This document shows, piece by piece, positions 16,173-25,864 of a stretch of DNA of 64,000 bases. This stretch comes from Roseiarcus sp963764955. GTDB taxonomy: Bacteria > Pseudomonadota > Alphaproteobacteria > Rhizobiales > Beijerinckiaceae. The first letter of the stretch is position 1. Each line of letters begins with the position of its first letter. A program made the translations under genes and the position numbers. The notes below the pieces were generated by a model. It saw only the letters and a program-made list of their open reading frames with translations. It made no database searches and was not told the DNA's origin. The stretch spans positions 62,001 to 126,000 of the forward strand of contig CAVXVE010000041.1 in NCBI GenBank assembly GCA_963764955.1, written 5' to 3'.

Positions 16173-18483
16173 CTACGCGTGAGCATGCGAGCGCTTGATC
16201 GCGCTGTACACGGCGAACGGGGTCGCCGGCATGTCGATGTGCTCGATTCGATAGGCGCGCCAGAGGGCGTCGGCGACCGCGTTCATCACCGCCGGCGTCG
16301 ACCCGATCGAGCCTGCTTCCCCCGCGCCCTTGAGCCCCATCGGATTGGTGGTCGACGGCACGTTGCGCGTCTCGAAATCGAACGTAAGCAGATTGTCGGC
16401 GCGCGGCATGCAATAGTCGAGGAAGCTCGCGGTCAGCAACTGGCCCTCGCGGTCGAACACCGCCTGCTCCATCAGCGCCTGACCGACGCCCTGGGCGATC
16501 CCGCCGTGGACCTGCCCCGCCAGCAAGAGAGGGTTCAGCGTGAAACCGAAGTCGTCGACGACGGTGTAGCGGACGATCATCGTCTCGCCCGTGGCCGGGT
16601 CGATCTCGACCTCGCATGCGTGGGTGCCATTCGGATAGGTCGCGTTCGGCGGCGCGAACGACTGGGTCGCCGTCAGTTTGTCCGCTGTGGCGCCCGGCAG
16701 GGCGGCGATCTCGGCGTAGGAGATGGCGCGATCGGTTCCGGCGATGCGCACCGTGCCGTCGGTGATCTCGAGGTCCGCGACGGCGGCCTCGAGCTTGTCG
16801 GCCGCCAGTTCCTTCAGCGAAGCGGCCAGCGTCTCCGAAGCTCGCGAAACCATGACGGCGCCGATCGGAATCGACCGCGAGCCGCCTGTGCCAAAGCCGG
16901 TGGCGACCCGATCGGTGTCGCCCTGAATGACCTTGATGCGCTCGAGCGGCACGTCGAGATATTGCGAGACGGCCTGGGCGTAGGCCGTCTCATGTCCCTG
17001 GCCGTTGGACTGGGTGCCGATGGTCAGCGTGAAATCGCCGTTTTTGTCCAAAGTGAGGGAGCCCGTCTCGGACTTGTTCCACGCGGTGCATTCGATATAG
17101 CTCGCGAAGCCGAATCCGCGGATCTTGCCACGCATCCGCGCGTCCTCCAGCCGGCGCGCGAAACCCGCCTGGTCCGCCTTGTTCAGGCATGCGCGCATCG
17201 CGCCCTCGAACTCGCCGACGTCGTAATCACGATTGGTGTGGGTGTGATAGGGCATCTGGTCGGGCCTGACGAAATTGCGGGCGCGCAGCTCGTCGGGCGC
17301 GACGCCAAGCGACCTTGCGCACGCATCGACCAGGCGCTCGAGCACATAAGCCGCCTCCGGCCGGCCGGCGCCCCGATAGGCGTCGACGGGAACCGTGTGG
17401 GTGTAGACCCCGCGAACGCGGGCGTAGAGCGCATCGATGTGGTAGGGGCCGGTCGCCATCGACGCGCCGAGCCAGGGAATGAAAGGCCCGAACAGGGACA
17501 GATAGGCGCCAAGATTGCCGAGGATATCGACCCTCAGCGCCAGAAACCGGCCCTCGGAATCAAGCGCCATTTCGGCCGTGGTCACATTGTCGCGGCCTTG
17601 CGCGTCGCCGACGAAATGCTCGCTGCGATCGGCCAGCCAGCCCACCCGGCGCCCAAGGCGCCGGGCCGCCTCGAGAACGAGCGGATATTCGCGATACATG
17701 ACGGACTTGGTGCCAAAACCGCCGCCCACGTCCTGGGTGATGACGCGAAGCGGATTCTGGCGGAATCTTGAGAATCGGCCCTGCGAGCGCGTCCCGAACG
17801 CCGTGCACGCCCTGGCTTCCGACGTTCAGCGTGAAGCGCCCGGCGCCCGGGTCGTATTCCCCGACGGCCGACCGCGGCTCCATATAGTTCGCCACCACGC
17901 GCGAATTGACCACCTTGATCCGGACCGTGTGCGCGGCGCCCGCGAAAGCGGCGTCCGTCGCTTTTTTGTTCCCGATATGGTTGTCGTAAGCGATGTTCCC
18001 AGGCGCGCCGGCGAAGACAAGCGGCGCTCCGGGCCGGATGGCCTCTTCCATGTCGGCTGAGGCGGGAAGCTCTTCCCATGTGACGCCGATCAGTTCGGCG
18101 GCGTCGCGCGCCTCGAGACTCGTGTCGGCGACCACCATCGCGACGATGTCGCCGACGTGGTGGGCTTCCTCGGCCGCCATCACCGGATAGGGCTTCAGCG
18201 GCGTCTTCGACCCATTGGCGTTGGGGACCGGAGCGAGGCAGGGCAGATCGCCGAGATCGGCGAAATCGCTGACGACGTAGACGGCTCTGACGCCGGGCGC
18301 CGCGCGCGCGGCTTCGAGATCGTCGATGCGGAATCTTGCATGCCCATAGGGACTGCGCAGAAAAACCGCTTTGAGTTCGGCATTGTCGACCGCGTCGGAT
18401 GCGTAATTGCCCCGGCCGCTGACCAGACGAACGTCCTCGACGCGCTTAATGCTTTGACCTACCCCGAATTTTGTCGGCCTCAT
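16173..18483 (-). CDS. Xanthine dehydrogenase family protein, molybdopterin-binding large subunit (CoxL-like form II, frameshifted)
   Basis: Repaired, this is a 769-residue molybdenum hydroxylase large subunit. The N-terminal a/b-hammerhead domain (RLVSGRGNYASD near residue 22) and VGGGFGTKS near 250 are present. The active-site loop reads AYRGAGRPEA, as in form II proteins, not the AYxCSFR of true carbon-monoxide dehydrogenase. The C-terminal GLKGAGEAGSIG carries the conserved active-site Glu. One extra base near 17752-17762 (between LKIPP and NPLRVITQD) breaks the frame. No FAD-binding medium subunit and no 2Fe-2S small subunit lie in the window, so partners must be encoded elsewhere. Substrate unknown; an aldehyde or N-heterocycle is typical. 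Confidence 0.88.
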
Positions 18484-18680
18484 ATTGTGTCCATTCCCTC
18501 TGCGGTCTAACGGCGTGCGCGCCATTACTTATGGAATTTCGCGTCGCGACGAAACCCCCGCGCGGCCTCGCCCAGCGACGCGCCCACGACCCGTGGCGCT
18601 GTCGGGCGCTGTTTTGGTGGCCAACTGGCCCATTGCTTGCTATCACCCCGGCGCAAGCGGCTCGAGACAAGATAATCGCC

Positions 18681-19268
18681 ATGCGCAAGGGCGCAATCAT
18701 ACGCAAGACCAACGAGACGAGCATTGAGGTCGGCCTTGATCTCGATGGATCGGGGCTTGCCGACGTCGCCACAGGCATCGGCTTTTTCGATCATATGCTC
18801 GACCAGCTGGCGCGTCATTCCCTTATCGATGTCGCCATTCGGGCCGAGGGAGACCGCCACATCGACGATCATCATACGGTCGAGGACACAGGGATCGCGC
18901 TTGGGCAGGCGCTGATGAAAGCGCTTGGCGACAAGCGGGGATTGACCCGCTACGCCGACTGCCTCTTGCCGATGGATGAGACCTTGACCCGGGTCGCGCT
19001 CGACGTGTCCGGCCGGCCGTTCCTCGTCTTCAAGACCGAGTTTCCGACCGAGCGGATCGGCGCTTTCGACACCGAGCTTGTGCGCGAGTTCTTCCAGGCC
19101 TTCGCCGGCAACGCCGGACTCACGCTGCACATCGAGACGCTTTACGGCTCCAATAGTCATCACATCGCCGAATTGTGTTTCAAGGCTGTCGCCCGTGCGC
19201 TTCGTGGCGCAATTGCAATCGATTCGCGTCAGGCCGAGCGTGTGCCTTCGACCAAGGGGGCGCTTTAG
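18681..19268 (+). CDS. hisB: Imidazoleglycerol-phosphate dehydratase
   Basis: Catalyses the dehydration of imidazole glycerol phosphate to imidazole acetol phosphate, step 6 of histidine synthesis. The 195-residue length fits the monofunctional enzyme. Metal-binding histidine motifs are clear: FFDHMLDQLARHS near residue 37, HIDDHHTVEDTG near 60 and SNSHHIAE near 158. It is the first of hisB-hisH-hisA-hisF, all on the plus strand with tiny gaps or overlaps. The ATG at 18681 matches the family's start; the frame extends upstream without a ribosome site. Confidence 0.97.
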   Translation: MRKGAIIRKTNETSIEVGLDLDGSGLADVATGIGFFDHMLDQLARHSLIDVAIRAEGDRHIDDHHTVEDTGIALGQALMKALGDKRGLTRYADCLLPMDETLTRVALDVSGRPFLVFKTEFPTERIGAFDTELVREFFQAFAGNAGLTLHIETLYGSNSHHIAELCFKAVARALRGAIAIDSRQAERVPSTKGAL

Positions 19269-19279
19269 GGCGACATGGG

Positions 19280-19930
19280 ATGAGTGTCGCCATCATCGAC
19301 TACGGCTCCGGCAATTTGCACTCGGCGCGGAAGGCCTTCGAGCGCGCCGCGCGCGAGGCGGGCTTGAGCCGCGAGGTGAGCGTCACCGCGCGCCCGGAGG
19401 ACGTGGTGGGCGCCGATCATGTCGTGCTGCCGGGAGTGGGCGCATTCGCGGACTGCCGCCGCGGGCTCGATGGCGTTTCCGGCATGGTCGAGGCGCTGGA
19501 CGAAGCGGTGCGCCGGCGGGGCCGGCCGTTCCTCGGCATCTGCGTCGGCGCGCAGCTCATGGCGACGCGCGGCCTTGAGCATGAGGTTGTCGCTGGCCTG
19601 AACTGGATTGCTGGCGACGTCGCGCCAATCAAGCCGCGCGATCCGGCGCTGAAGATCCCGCACATGGGATGGAACACCCTCGACGTACGGCGAAGCCATC
19701 CGCTTCTCGACAGCGTCAAGACAGGCGCAGATGGGCTGCACGCCTATTTTGTTCACTCCTATCAACTTTACGCGGATGACGCCGACGACGTGGTCGCGAC
19801 CGCAGAGTACGGCGGCCCGGTAACGGCGATCGTCGCCCGCGGCAACATCGCCGGCGTCCAGTTTCACCCGGAAAAGAGCCAGATGCTTGGCCTTAAGCTG
19901 ATAGCCAATTTCCTCAGGTGGCGACCGTGA
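19280..19930 (+). CDS. hisH: Imidazole glycerol phosphate synthase, glutamine amidotransferase subunit
   Basis: Supplies ammonia from glutamine to HisF. The 216-residue class-I amidotransferase has the nucleophile motif LGICVGAQLM (Cys near residue 84), PHMGWN near 132, and the His/Glu pair of the triad in FHPEKSQ near 195. It begins 11 bases after hisB. Its stop is overlapped by hisA, implying coupled translation. Confidence 0.97.
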   Translation: MSVAIIDYGSGNLHSARKAFERAAREAGLSREVSVTARPEDVVGADHVVLPGVGAFADCRRGLDGVSGMVEALDEAVRRRGRPFLGICVGAQLMATRGLEHEVVAGLNWIAGDVAPIKPRDPALKIPHMGWNTLDVRRSHPLLDSVKTGADGLHAYFVHSYQLYADDADDVVATAEYGGPVTAIVARGNIAGVQFHPEKSQMLGLKLIANFLRWRP

Positions 19931-20688
19931 TCCTGTTTCCCGCCATCGACCTCAAAGACGGCCGATGCGTTCGCCTCATTCAGGGCGATATGACCCGTGC
20001 GACGATCTTCAACGCCGAGCCCGCCGCTCAAGCGCGAGCGTTCGTCGAGCAAGGGTTCGACTATCTGCATGTCGTCGATCTCGATGGCGCGTTCGCCGGA
20101 AAGCCTGTGAACGCCGAGGCCGTTCAAAGCATTCTGACGGGGCTTACGGTGAGGCTCCAGCTGGGCGGCGGAATTCGCGACATGAAAACGGTCCGCGGTT
20201 GGCTCGAGGGCGGCGTGACCCGGGTCATCATCGGAACTGCGGCGGTGCGCGATCCTGATTTCGTGCGTGAGGCGGCGCGGATTTACCCCGACCAGATCGC
20301 AGTCGGCGTCGACGCCCGCGATGGCGTCGTCGCGATCGAAGGTTGGGCGAAGACTTCGGACATATCCGCTGTCGATCTCGGGCGCCGCTTCCAGGACGCC
20401 GGCGTCGCGGCGATCATCTACACCGACATCGCGCGCGACGGGGCTCTCGCCGGCCTCAACATCGAGAGCACGATCGCGCTCGCCGATAAGCTCGATATTC
20501 CGGTCATCGCCTCCGGCGGCCTCGCCTCGATCGAGGACGTCAGGCGGCTGATCGAGCCCGATTGCGCCCGCCTCGCCGGGGCGATCGTCGGACGCGCTCT
20601 TTATGACGGCCGGCTTGATCCGCGCGCCGCGCTGACCCTGCTTCGCGCCGGCGGGCGAGCGAAGCGGCCCGCAGGGTTGGCGCAGTGA
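19918..20688 (+). CDS. hisA: Phosphoribosylformimino-5-aminoimidazole carboxamide ribotide isomerase
   Basis: The Amadori-type isomerase of histidine synthesis, a (beta/alpha)8 barrel of about 256 residues. The catalytic aspartates are in FPAIDLKDG near residue 11 and GVDARDG near 131; both half-barrel phosphate sites are visible (LGGGIRD, ASGGLAS). The GTG at 19918 gives MATVILFPAID. A second GTG at 19927 would give the common MILFPAID start and a 4-base GTGA overlap with hisH, and is equally good. Confidence 0.96.
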   Translation: MATVILFPAIDLKDGRCVRLIQGDMTRATIFNAEPAAQARAFVEQGFDYLHVVDLDGAFAGKPVNAEAVQSILTGLTVRLQLGGGIRDMKTVRGWLEGGVTRVIIGTAAVRDPDFVREAARIYPDQIAVGVDARDGVVAIEGWAKTSDISAVDLGRRFQDAGVAAIIYTDIARDGALAGLNIESTIALADKLDIPVIASGGLASIEDVRRLIEPDCARLAGAIVGRALYDGRLDPRAALTLLRAGGRAKRPAGLAQ

Positions 20689-21461
20689 CTCTGAAAGCGC
20701 GCGTCATCCCCTGTCTCGACGTCAAGGGCGGCCGGGTCGTCAAGGGCGTCCAGTTCGTCGATCTGCGCGACGCCGGCGACCCGGTCGAGAGCGCAATCGC
20801 CTATGATCAGGCGGGCGCGGACGAGCTGTGCTTCCTGGACATCACCGCGAGTCACGAAGGTCGCGGCATTCTGCTCGACGTAGTCAGGCGCACGGCGGAG
20901 GTCTGCTTCATGCCGCTGACAGTCGGCGGCGGAATCCGCACCACCGACGATATCCGCAACCTTTTGCTCGCGGGCGCCGACAAGGCCTCGATCAATTCGG
21001 CGGCGGTCGCCGATCGCGACATCGTGCGTCGAGCGGCGGAGAAGTTCGGCGCCCAGTGCGTCGTCGTCGCCATCGACGCCAAGCGGGTCTCGGCGCCTGG
21101 CCAGGCCCCCCGCTGGGAGATCTTCACCCACGGCGGACGTCGTGCGACGGGCATCGAGGCGATCGGCTACGCCCGCGAAGTCGCCGCGCTTGGCGCTGGC
21201 GAGATTTTGTCGACCTCGATGGATCGTGATGGATCGAAACAGGGTTTCGATCTCGAGCTGACCCGCGCGGTCGCCGATGCTGTCGCCATACCGGTCATCG
21301 CCTCGGGCGGCGTCGGCGGTCTCGACCACCTCGTCGAGGGCGTCCGGCAAGGCCACGCCAGCGCCGTGCTCGCGGCGTCGATCTTCCATTTCGGCGAATT
21401 CACGATTCGGCAGGCCAAGGCCCGCATGGCGGAAGCGGGAATTCCGGTGCGCCTGGACTGA
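20685..21461 (+). CDS. hisF: Imidazole glycerol phosphate synthase, cyclase subunit
   Basis: The cyclase that joins PRFAR with ammonia from HisH to give imidazole glycerol phosphate and AICAR. The 258-residue barrel has catalytic aspartates in IPCLDVKGG (Asp 11) and VVAIDAKR near residue 130; the phosphate loops GGGI and ASGGVGG are intact. The GTG start overlaps the hisA stop (GTGA). The hisIE functions are not in the window. Confidence 0.97.
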   Translation: MTLKARVIPCLDVKGGRVVKGVQFVDLRDAGDPVESAIAYDQAGADELCFLDITASHEGRGILLDVVRRTAEVCFMPLTVGGGIRTTDDIRNLLLAGADKASINSAAVADRDIVRRAAEKFGAQCVVVAIDAKRVSAPGQAPRWEIFTHGGRRATGIEAIGYAREVAALGAGEILSTSMDRDGSKQGFDLELTRAVADAVAIPVIASGGVGGLDHLVEGVRQGHASAVLAASIFHFGEFTIRQAKARMAEAGIPVRLD

Positions 21462-21519
21462 CCGGCGGTGTACGCGTCGGACGGCGCGCGCTAAGCATGC
21501 GCCCACAAGGAGAGCCCTG

Positions 21520-22278
21520 ATGCCCGCCGCGCGCGATGAAACGCACTTCGGCCGACGCACCGTTCGCCTGGACGAAAAACAGGGCCTGGTGAACGATGTG
21601 TTCCGCAGCGTCGCCACCCGGTATGACGTGATGAACGACCTGATGTCGTTCGGCCTGCACCGGGCGTGGAAGGACGCGCTCGTTGCGAAGGTGCGGCCCT
21701 CGCTCAGCCGTCCTTTTTCTCACATCGATGTCGCGGGCGGCACTGGCGATGTCGCCGCCCGGGTCGCGAAAGCAGGCGGCCCGCTGACGGAGGTCACGCT
21801 CGTCGACGTCAACGCCGACATGTTGGAGCAGGCGAAAAGGCGCGCGGCGAGACGCCCATACGCCAACCGGTTGAGGTTCGTCGAAGGCAACGCCGAGGCT
21901 CTGCCGCTCCCCGACGCGCGCTTCGACGCCTATACGATCGCCTTCGGCATCCGCAACGTGCCGCGGATTGAGGACGCCCTCAAGGAAGCCTATCGGGTGC
22001 TCAAGCACGGGGGGCGCTTCCTCTGCCTCGAGTTTTCGCGCATCGATGTGCCCGTGGTCGACCAGCTCTACGATGCTTATTCTTTCGCCGCGATTCCGGC
22101 GATGGGAAAGGTCGTGACCGGCGACGGGAGCGCTTACCGCTATCTCGTCGAATCGATTCGCGGGTTTCCGCCTCCTGAGCGATTCGCGGAGATGATCCGC
22201 GAGGCCGGCTTCACCCGCGTGGACTTTACCCGCCTCAGCGGGGGAATCGTAGCCATCCACTCGGGCTGGAAGCTCTGA
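21520..22278 (+). CDS. ubiE: Ubiquinone/menaquinone biosynthesis C-methyltransferase
   Basis: A 252-residue SAM-dependent methyltransferase that adds the C-methyl group to the benzoquinol ring. The family segment YDVMNDLMSFGLHRAWK is near residue 36, the SAM motif DVAGGTGD near 72 and FGIRNVP near 144; the C-terminus GGIVAIHSGWKL is typical. The ATG is set by AAGGAGA six bases upstream. ubiB follows after two bases, so the two quinone genes are surely co-transcribed. Confidence 0.97.
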   Translation: MPAARDETHFGRRTVRLDEKQGLVNDVFRSVATRYDVMNDLMSFGLHRAWKDALVAKVRPSLSRPFSHIDVAGGTGDVAARVAKAGGPLTEVTLVDVNADMLEQAKRRAARRPYANRLRFVEGNAEALPLPDARFDAYTIAFGIRNVPRIEDALKEAYRVLKHGGRFLCLEFSRIDVPVVDQLYDAYSFAAIPAMGKVVTGDGSAYRYLVESIRGFPPPERFAEMIREAGFTRVDFTRLSGGIVAIHSGWKL

Positions 22279-22280
22279 TT

Positions 22281-23828
22281 GTGGGGGCCTTGTCGTCGCT
22301 CGGCCATGGCTTAAGGCTGGCGCATGCGGCTTTCGTGTTCGCGCGGGAGGGCGCGTTTGTCGGCGTCGACCCGGCCCCTTTGCCGCCCGTACTGAGGTTG
22401 CCGCTCGCGTTCGCCAACTTGATCGCCAAACGTGACGGCGACGGTCTGGCTGGCCTCTCGCGGGCCATCGATCGATTGGGCCCTTCGTACGTCAAGCTTG
22501 GGCAATTTCTTTCAACCCGTCCGGACATCGTCGGCGGCAGAGTCGCCCTGGAGCTCGAGCAGTTGCAGGACCGCGTCGCGCCGATGAGCCGGGACGCGGC
22601 GATCGCCATCGTCGAGGCGTCGTTTGGGATGAAGATCGGATCGCTGTTCGAGAGCTTTGGCGAGCCGGTGGCGGCCGCTTCGATCGCCCAGGTGCATCGG
22701 GCTGAGGTGAAGACTGACGAAGGCTTGCGGGCCGTGGCGGTCAAAGTGTTGCGCGCCGGCACTGAACGGCGATTTGCGCGCGATCTCTCCGACATGGCTT
22801 TCGCTGCGCGATTCGCTGAGGGTCTGGCGCCGGAGTTCCGCCGCTTGCGCCTCGGCCAGGTGGTCGAGACGCTCGCCCGCTCGGTTCGGATGGAGATGGA
22901 TTTCCGGCTCGAAGCCGCGGCGGCGTCGGAATTCGCGGAAAATTCCGCAAACGATCCGGACATTCGCGCGCCCGCCGTCGACTGGAACCGCACCACGCGC
23001 GAAGTGATGACGATGGAGTGGATCGACGGCGTCCCGATGACCGATCCGGAACGTCTGGTTGGGCTCGGATTTGATCCTCGCGCACTGGCGCGCAGTCTGA
23101 TCCAGACCTTCCTGCGCACCGCGCTGCGCGACGGATTTTTCCACGCCGACATGCATCAGGGCAATTTCTTCGTTGATGATTCGGGTCGCATCGTCGCCGT
23201 CGATTTCGGCATCATGGGCCGGCTGGGCAGGAAGGAGCGCCGGTTTCTGGCGGAAATCCTCTATGGATTCATTCGCCGGGACTATCTGCGGGTGGCCGAG
23301 GTGCATTTCGAGGCAGGCTACGTGCCGCATGCCTATCGGGTCGAGGATTTCGCCCAGGCGCTTCGCGCTATCGGCGAACCCATTCATTCCCGCACCGCTG
23401 ACCAGATCTCGATGGCGAAGTTGTTGACGCTCCTGTTCGAAATCACCTCGTTGTTCGAGATGACCACCAGGATCGAGCTGGTGATGCTGCAGAAGACAAT
23501 GGTTGTCGTCGAAGGCGTGGCGCGAAAGCTCGACCCCCAGCTCAACATGTGGTCGACCGCCGAACCGGTGGTGGGCGCCTGGATCGCGGACAACCTGGGC
23601 CCGGTCGGGCGCATCGAGGACGCCGGCCGGATTCTTTCCTCCATCGCCGCCTTCCTTGCCGACGCCCCGGGCCGCCTTGAGCAAATCGCGGCCAGGCTCG
23701 AGGCTGACGGCGAAAAGGAAATCGCGAAAGTCGTTCCGGAACTCAAGCTCCGGCTGGGATTCGCCTTTGTTTTGACTGGATTTCTGCTGGCGCTTCTGTG
23801 CATCGCCGCCTACCGTTGGGTTTTATAG
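22281..23828 (+). CDS. ubiB: ABC1-family atypical kinase/ATPase of ubiquinone synthesis
   Basis: A 515-residue membrane-anchored protein kinase-like ATPase needed for ubiquinone production. The signature KxGQ motif reads KLGQFLSTRPDI near residue 74. The Ala-rich loop AAASIAQVH is near 133, the catalytic HADMHQGNFF near 288 and the metal-binding VDFGIMG near 308. A hydrophobic C-terminal segment (residues about 490-512) is the usual membrane anchor. The start is a GTG two bases after ubiE. Confidence 0.96.
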   Translation: MGALSSLGHGLRLAHAAFVFAREGAFVGVDPAPLPPVLRLPLAFANLIAKRDGDGLAGLSRAIDRLGPSYVKLGQFLSTRPDIVGGRVALELEQLQDRVAPMSRDAAIAIVEASFGMKIGSLFESFGEPVAAASIAQVHRAEVKTDEGLRAVAVKVLRAGTERRFARDLSDMAFAARFAEGLAPEFRRLRLGQVVETLARSVRMEMDFRLEAAAASEFAENSANDPDIRAPAVDWNRTTREVMTMEWIDGVPMTDPERLVGLGFDPRALARSLIQTFLRTALRDGFFHADMHQGNFFVDDSGRIVAVDFGIMGRLGRKERRFLAEILYGFIRRDYLRVAEVHFEAGYVPHAYRVEDFAQALRAIGEPIHSRTADQISMAKLLTLLFEITSLFEMTTRIELVMLQKTMVVVEGVARKLDPQLNMWSTAEPVVGAWIADNLGPVGRIEDAGRILSSIAAFLADAPGRLEQIAARLEADGEKEIAKVVPELKLRLGFAFVLTGFLLALLCIAAYRWVL

Positions 23829-24144
23829 GCCGATGCGTCCGCAAATTGCGCCTGCGGGCCAGGAGGAAACCCCCGCCGCCCCGAGACTGCCGGCCCTCGG
23901 GCGCCGGGCAATCCCTCCCCATTGCAATCGCGCGCCGCCAACACCACAATTGTGTTAATTGCACTTTCGTTAAGGTTAGTGTCATTCCTCCGATGTCGAA
24001 GGTGGCGTTAGGAAAGCGGCTACCGCAACGGCCAGGCAGGCGGCAGAAGCGGATGGACACGCATATGGACTTTTCACGCGCCGTACCCAGGACTTCCCTG
24101 CGTCAGGGACTGACGCGCTGCGGCGAACCGAGCTAGGCCATCGC
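23829..24144. other. Intergenic stretch upstream of coaBC
   Basis: No convincing gene. Around 23940-23990 the composition turns AT-rich compared with its surroundings, with the 10-bp palindrome CACAATTGTG and several TTAA words. This probably holds the promoter for coaBC-dut. I could not fit a clear -35/-10 pair with confidence. A 112-codon plus-strand reading frame here has no family resemblance and no ribosome site. Confidence 0.5.
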
Positions 24145-25402
24145 ATGACCAGCGTTCCGCTGTCCCGCGCCCGCATTCTCCTGATCATTAGTGGGGGAAT
24201 CGCGGCCTACAAGTCCCTGGAGTTGATTCGTCGGCTGAGAGACCGCGGCGCGACTGTTCGCGTCGTCATGACTTCGGCCGCGCGGCAGTTCATTTCTCCT
24301 CTGTCGGCGGCCACCCTCAGCGGGCAGCCCGTCCGCGACGACCTGTTCAGCCTGACCGACGAGGCGACGATCGGCCACATAGAATTGTCCCGCGCCGCCG
24401 ACCTTGTCGTTGTCGCCCCGGCGAGCGCGAATATTCTCGCCCGGATGGCCGCCGGTCTTGCCGATGATATGGCGACGACCCTGTTGCTGGCGACGGACAA
24501 ACGCGTGCTCGTGGCTCCGGCGATGAACGTCAGGATGTGGCTGCACCCGGCCACCCGGCGCAACCTCGAGCGCCTCAAGGACGACGGCGTTCTGGTCGTA
24601 GGTCCCGAATCGGGGCCGATGGCCTGTGGCGAATTCGGTCCCGGCCGCATGGCCGAACCCCCCGCGATCGTCGAAGCGATCGAGCAGGCGCTGGCCCAGA
24701 CGACGCCCGGTGATTCTCTCGAGCCCTCCTCACGTGATTTCGGGCCCCCTCACGGGACGGCATGTCATTGTCACTTCCGGCCCGACTTACGAGCCGATCG
24801 ACCCGGTCCGGTTCCTTGGAAACCGGTCCTCGGGGCGTCAAGGACATGCAATTGCGCAAGCCGCCATTGGCGCTGGTGCAAGAGTGACGCTGGTAACCGG
24901 CCCGGTCGGGCTGCCCGATCCCGCGGGGGTGGAGGTCGTTCACGTCGGTTCGGCGCGCGAGATGCAGCACGCGGTCGAGGCCGCCCTGCCCGCCGACGCG
25001 TTCATTGCGGCGGCGGCGGTCGCCGATTGGCGCGCGAAGACCGTCGCCGGCCAAAAGATCAAAAAGCAGGGCAGCGAGTCTCCGACGCTCCAGCTCGTTG
25101 AAAACCCCGATATACTTGCCGAGATTGCAAAGAAGACCGCAATGCGGCCCGCAGTCGTGATTGGATTCGCTGCTGAAACCGAAAATGTCACCGCGAACGC
25201 GATGTCCAAATTACAACGCAAGCGCTGTGATCTCATCATCGCGAATAGTGTCGCGGAAGGCACATCGACGTTCGGTGGCGAAACCAATCAGGTCCAGGTG
25301 ATCGACGCCCGCGGCGCAGAATCCTGGCCGCCGATGAGCAAAGCCGAAGTCGCCAACGGCATTATGCGGCGTCTTGCTGTGGAGTTGGCGAAGAGGCAAT
25401 GA
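24145..25402 (+). CDS. coaBC: Bifunctional phosphopantothenoylcysteine decarboxylase / phosphopantothenate--cysteine ligase (frameshifted)
   Basis: Makes 4'-phosphopantetheine in coenzyme A synthesis. The CoaC flavoprotein half shows SGGIAAYK near residue 14, ASANILARMA near 93, PAMNVRMW near 119 and the cysteine motif MACGEFGPGRM near 154. The CoaB half shows TSGPTYEPIDPVRFLGNRSSG and the KIKKQG lysine loop. Between the halves, near 24715-24755, one extra base shifts the frame; removing it gives a normal 418-residue fusion. Because the enzyme is essential, a data error is the simplest reading. The stop overlaps the dut ATG. Confidence 0.94.
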
Positions 25403-25854
25403 TCACGATTGGTTACTATCGATTACCACATGGTGAGGACTTGCAATTGCCCGCCTATGAGAGTGAGGATGCCTCCGGGATGGACCTCGTGGCGGCGCTT
25501 CCGGCGGGTGAGGAGGTAGTCCTGGCCCCTGGGTCGCGAGCGTTGATTGCGACCGGGATGGCGATAGAGTTGCCAAAGGGATTTGAAGCGCAGATCCGGC
25601 CCCGATCGGGGTTGGCTCTAAAGAATGGGGTGACGGTCCTCAACAGTCCGGGGACAATCGACGCTGATTATCGCGGCGAAATTGGTGTCATCCTAGTTAA
25701 TTTTGGGGACAAGCCCTTTGTCGTTCGGCGTGGAGCGCGAATAGCGCAACTCGTCGTTTGCTCTGTGGAACGTGTCGCTCTGATTTCGAGCGAGCGTCTC
25801 ACTTCGAGCGTCCGTGGCTCAAATGGATTCGGTTCCACCGGGCGTTCATCGTAG
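25399..25854 (+). CDS. dut: Deoxyuridine 5'-triphosphate nucleotidohydrolase
   Basis: Hydrolyses dUTP to dUMP, keeping uracil out of DNA. The 151-residue trimeric dUTPase has all five motifs: ASGMDL near residue 26, PRSGLA near 69, GTIDADYRGEI near 85, RIAQLV near 113 and the C-terminal RGSNGFGSTG. It is translationally coupled to coaBC through ATGA. Its codons are visibly less GC-rich than those of its neighbours. Confidence 0.96.
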   Translation: MITIGYYRLPHGEDLQLPAYESEDASGMDLVAALPAGEEVVLAPGSRALIATGMAIELPKGFEAQIRPRSGLALKNGVTVLNSPGTIDADYRGEIGVILVNFGDKPFVVRRGARIAQLVVCSVERVALISSERLTSSVRGSNGFGSTGRSS

Positions 25855-25864
25855 GAGGTAAGAT

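Noticed and set aside
16179..17771. 530-codon plus-strand frame opposite the molybdopterin subunit gene
   Set aside because: Composition is Arg/Ala-rich without domains; the opposite strand has all conserved motifs.
16173..18483. Aerobic carbon-monoxide dehydrogenase CoxL
   Set aside because: The active-site loop is AYRGAGR, not AYxCSFR, and coxM/coxS are absent.
23930..24000. Chromosome origin in the AT-rich stretch before coaBC
   Set aside because: No DnaA-box cluster or hemE-like neighbourhood; only one short palindrome and a promoter-like composition.
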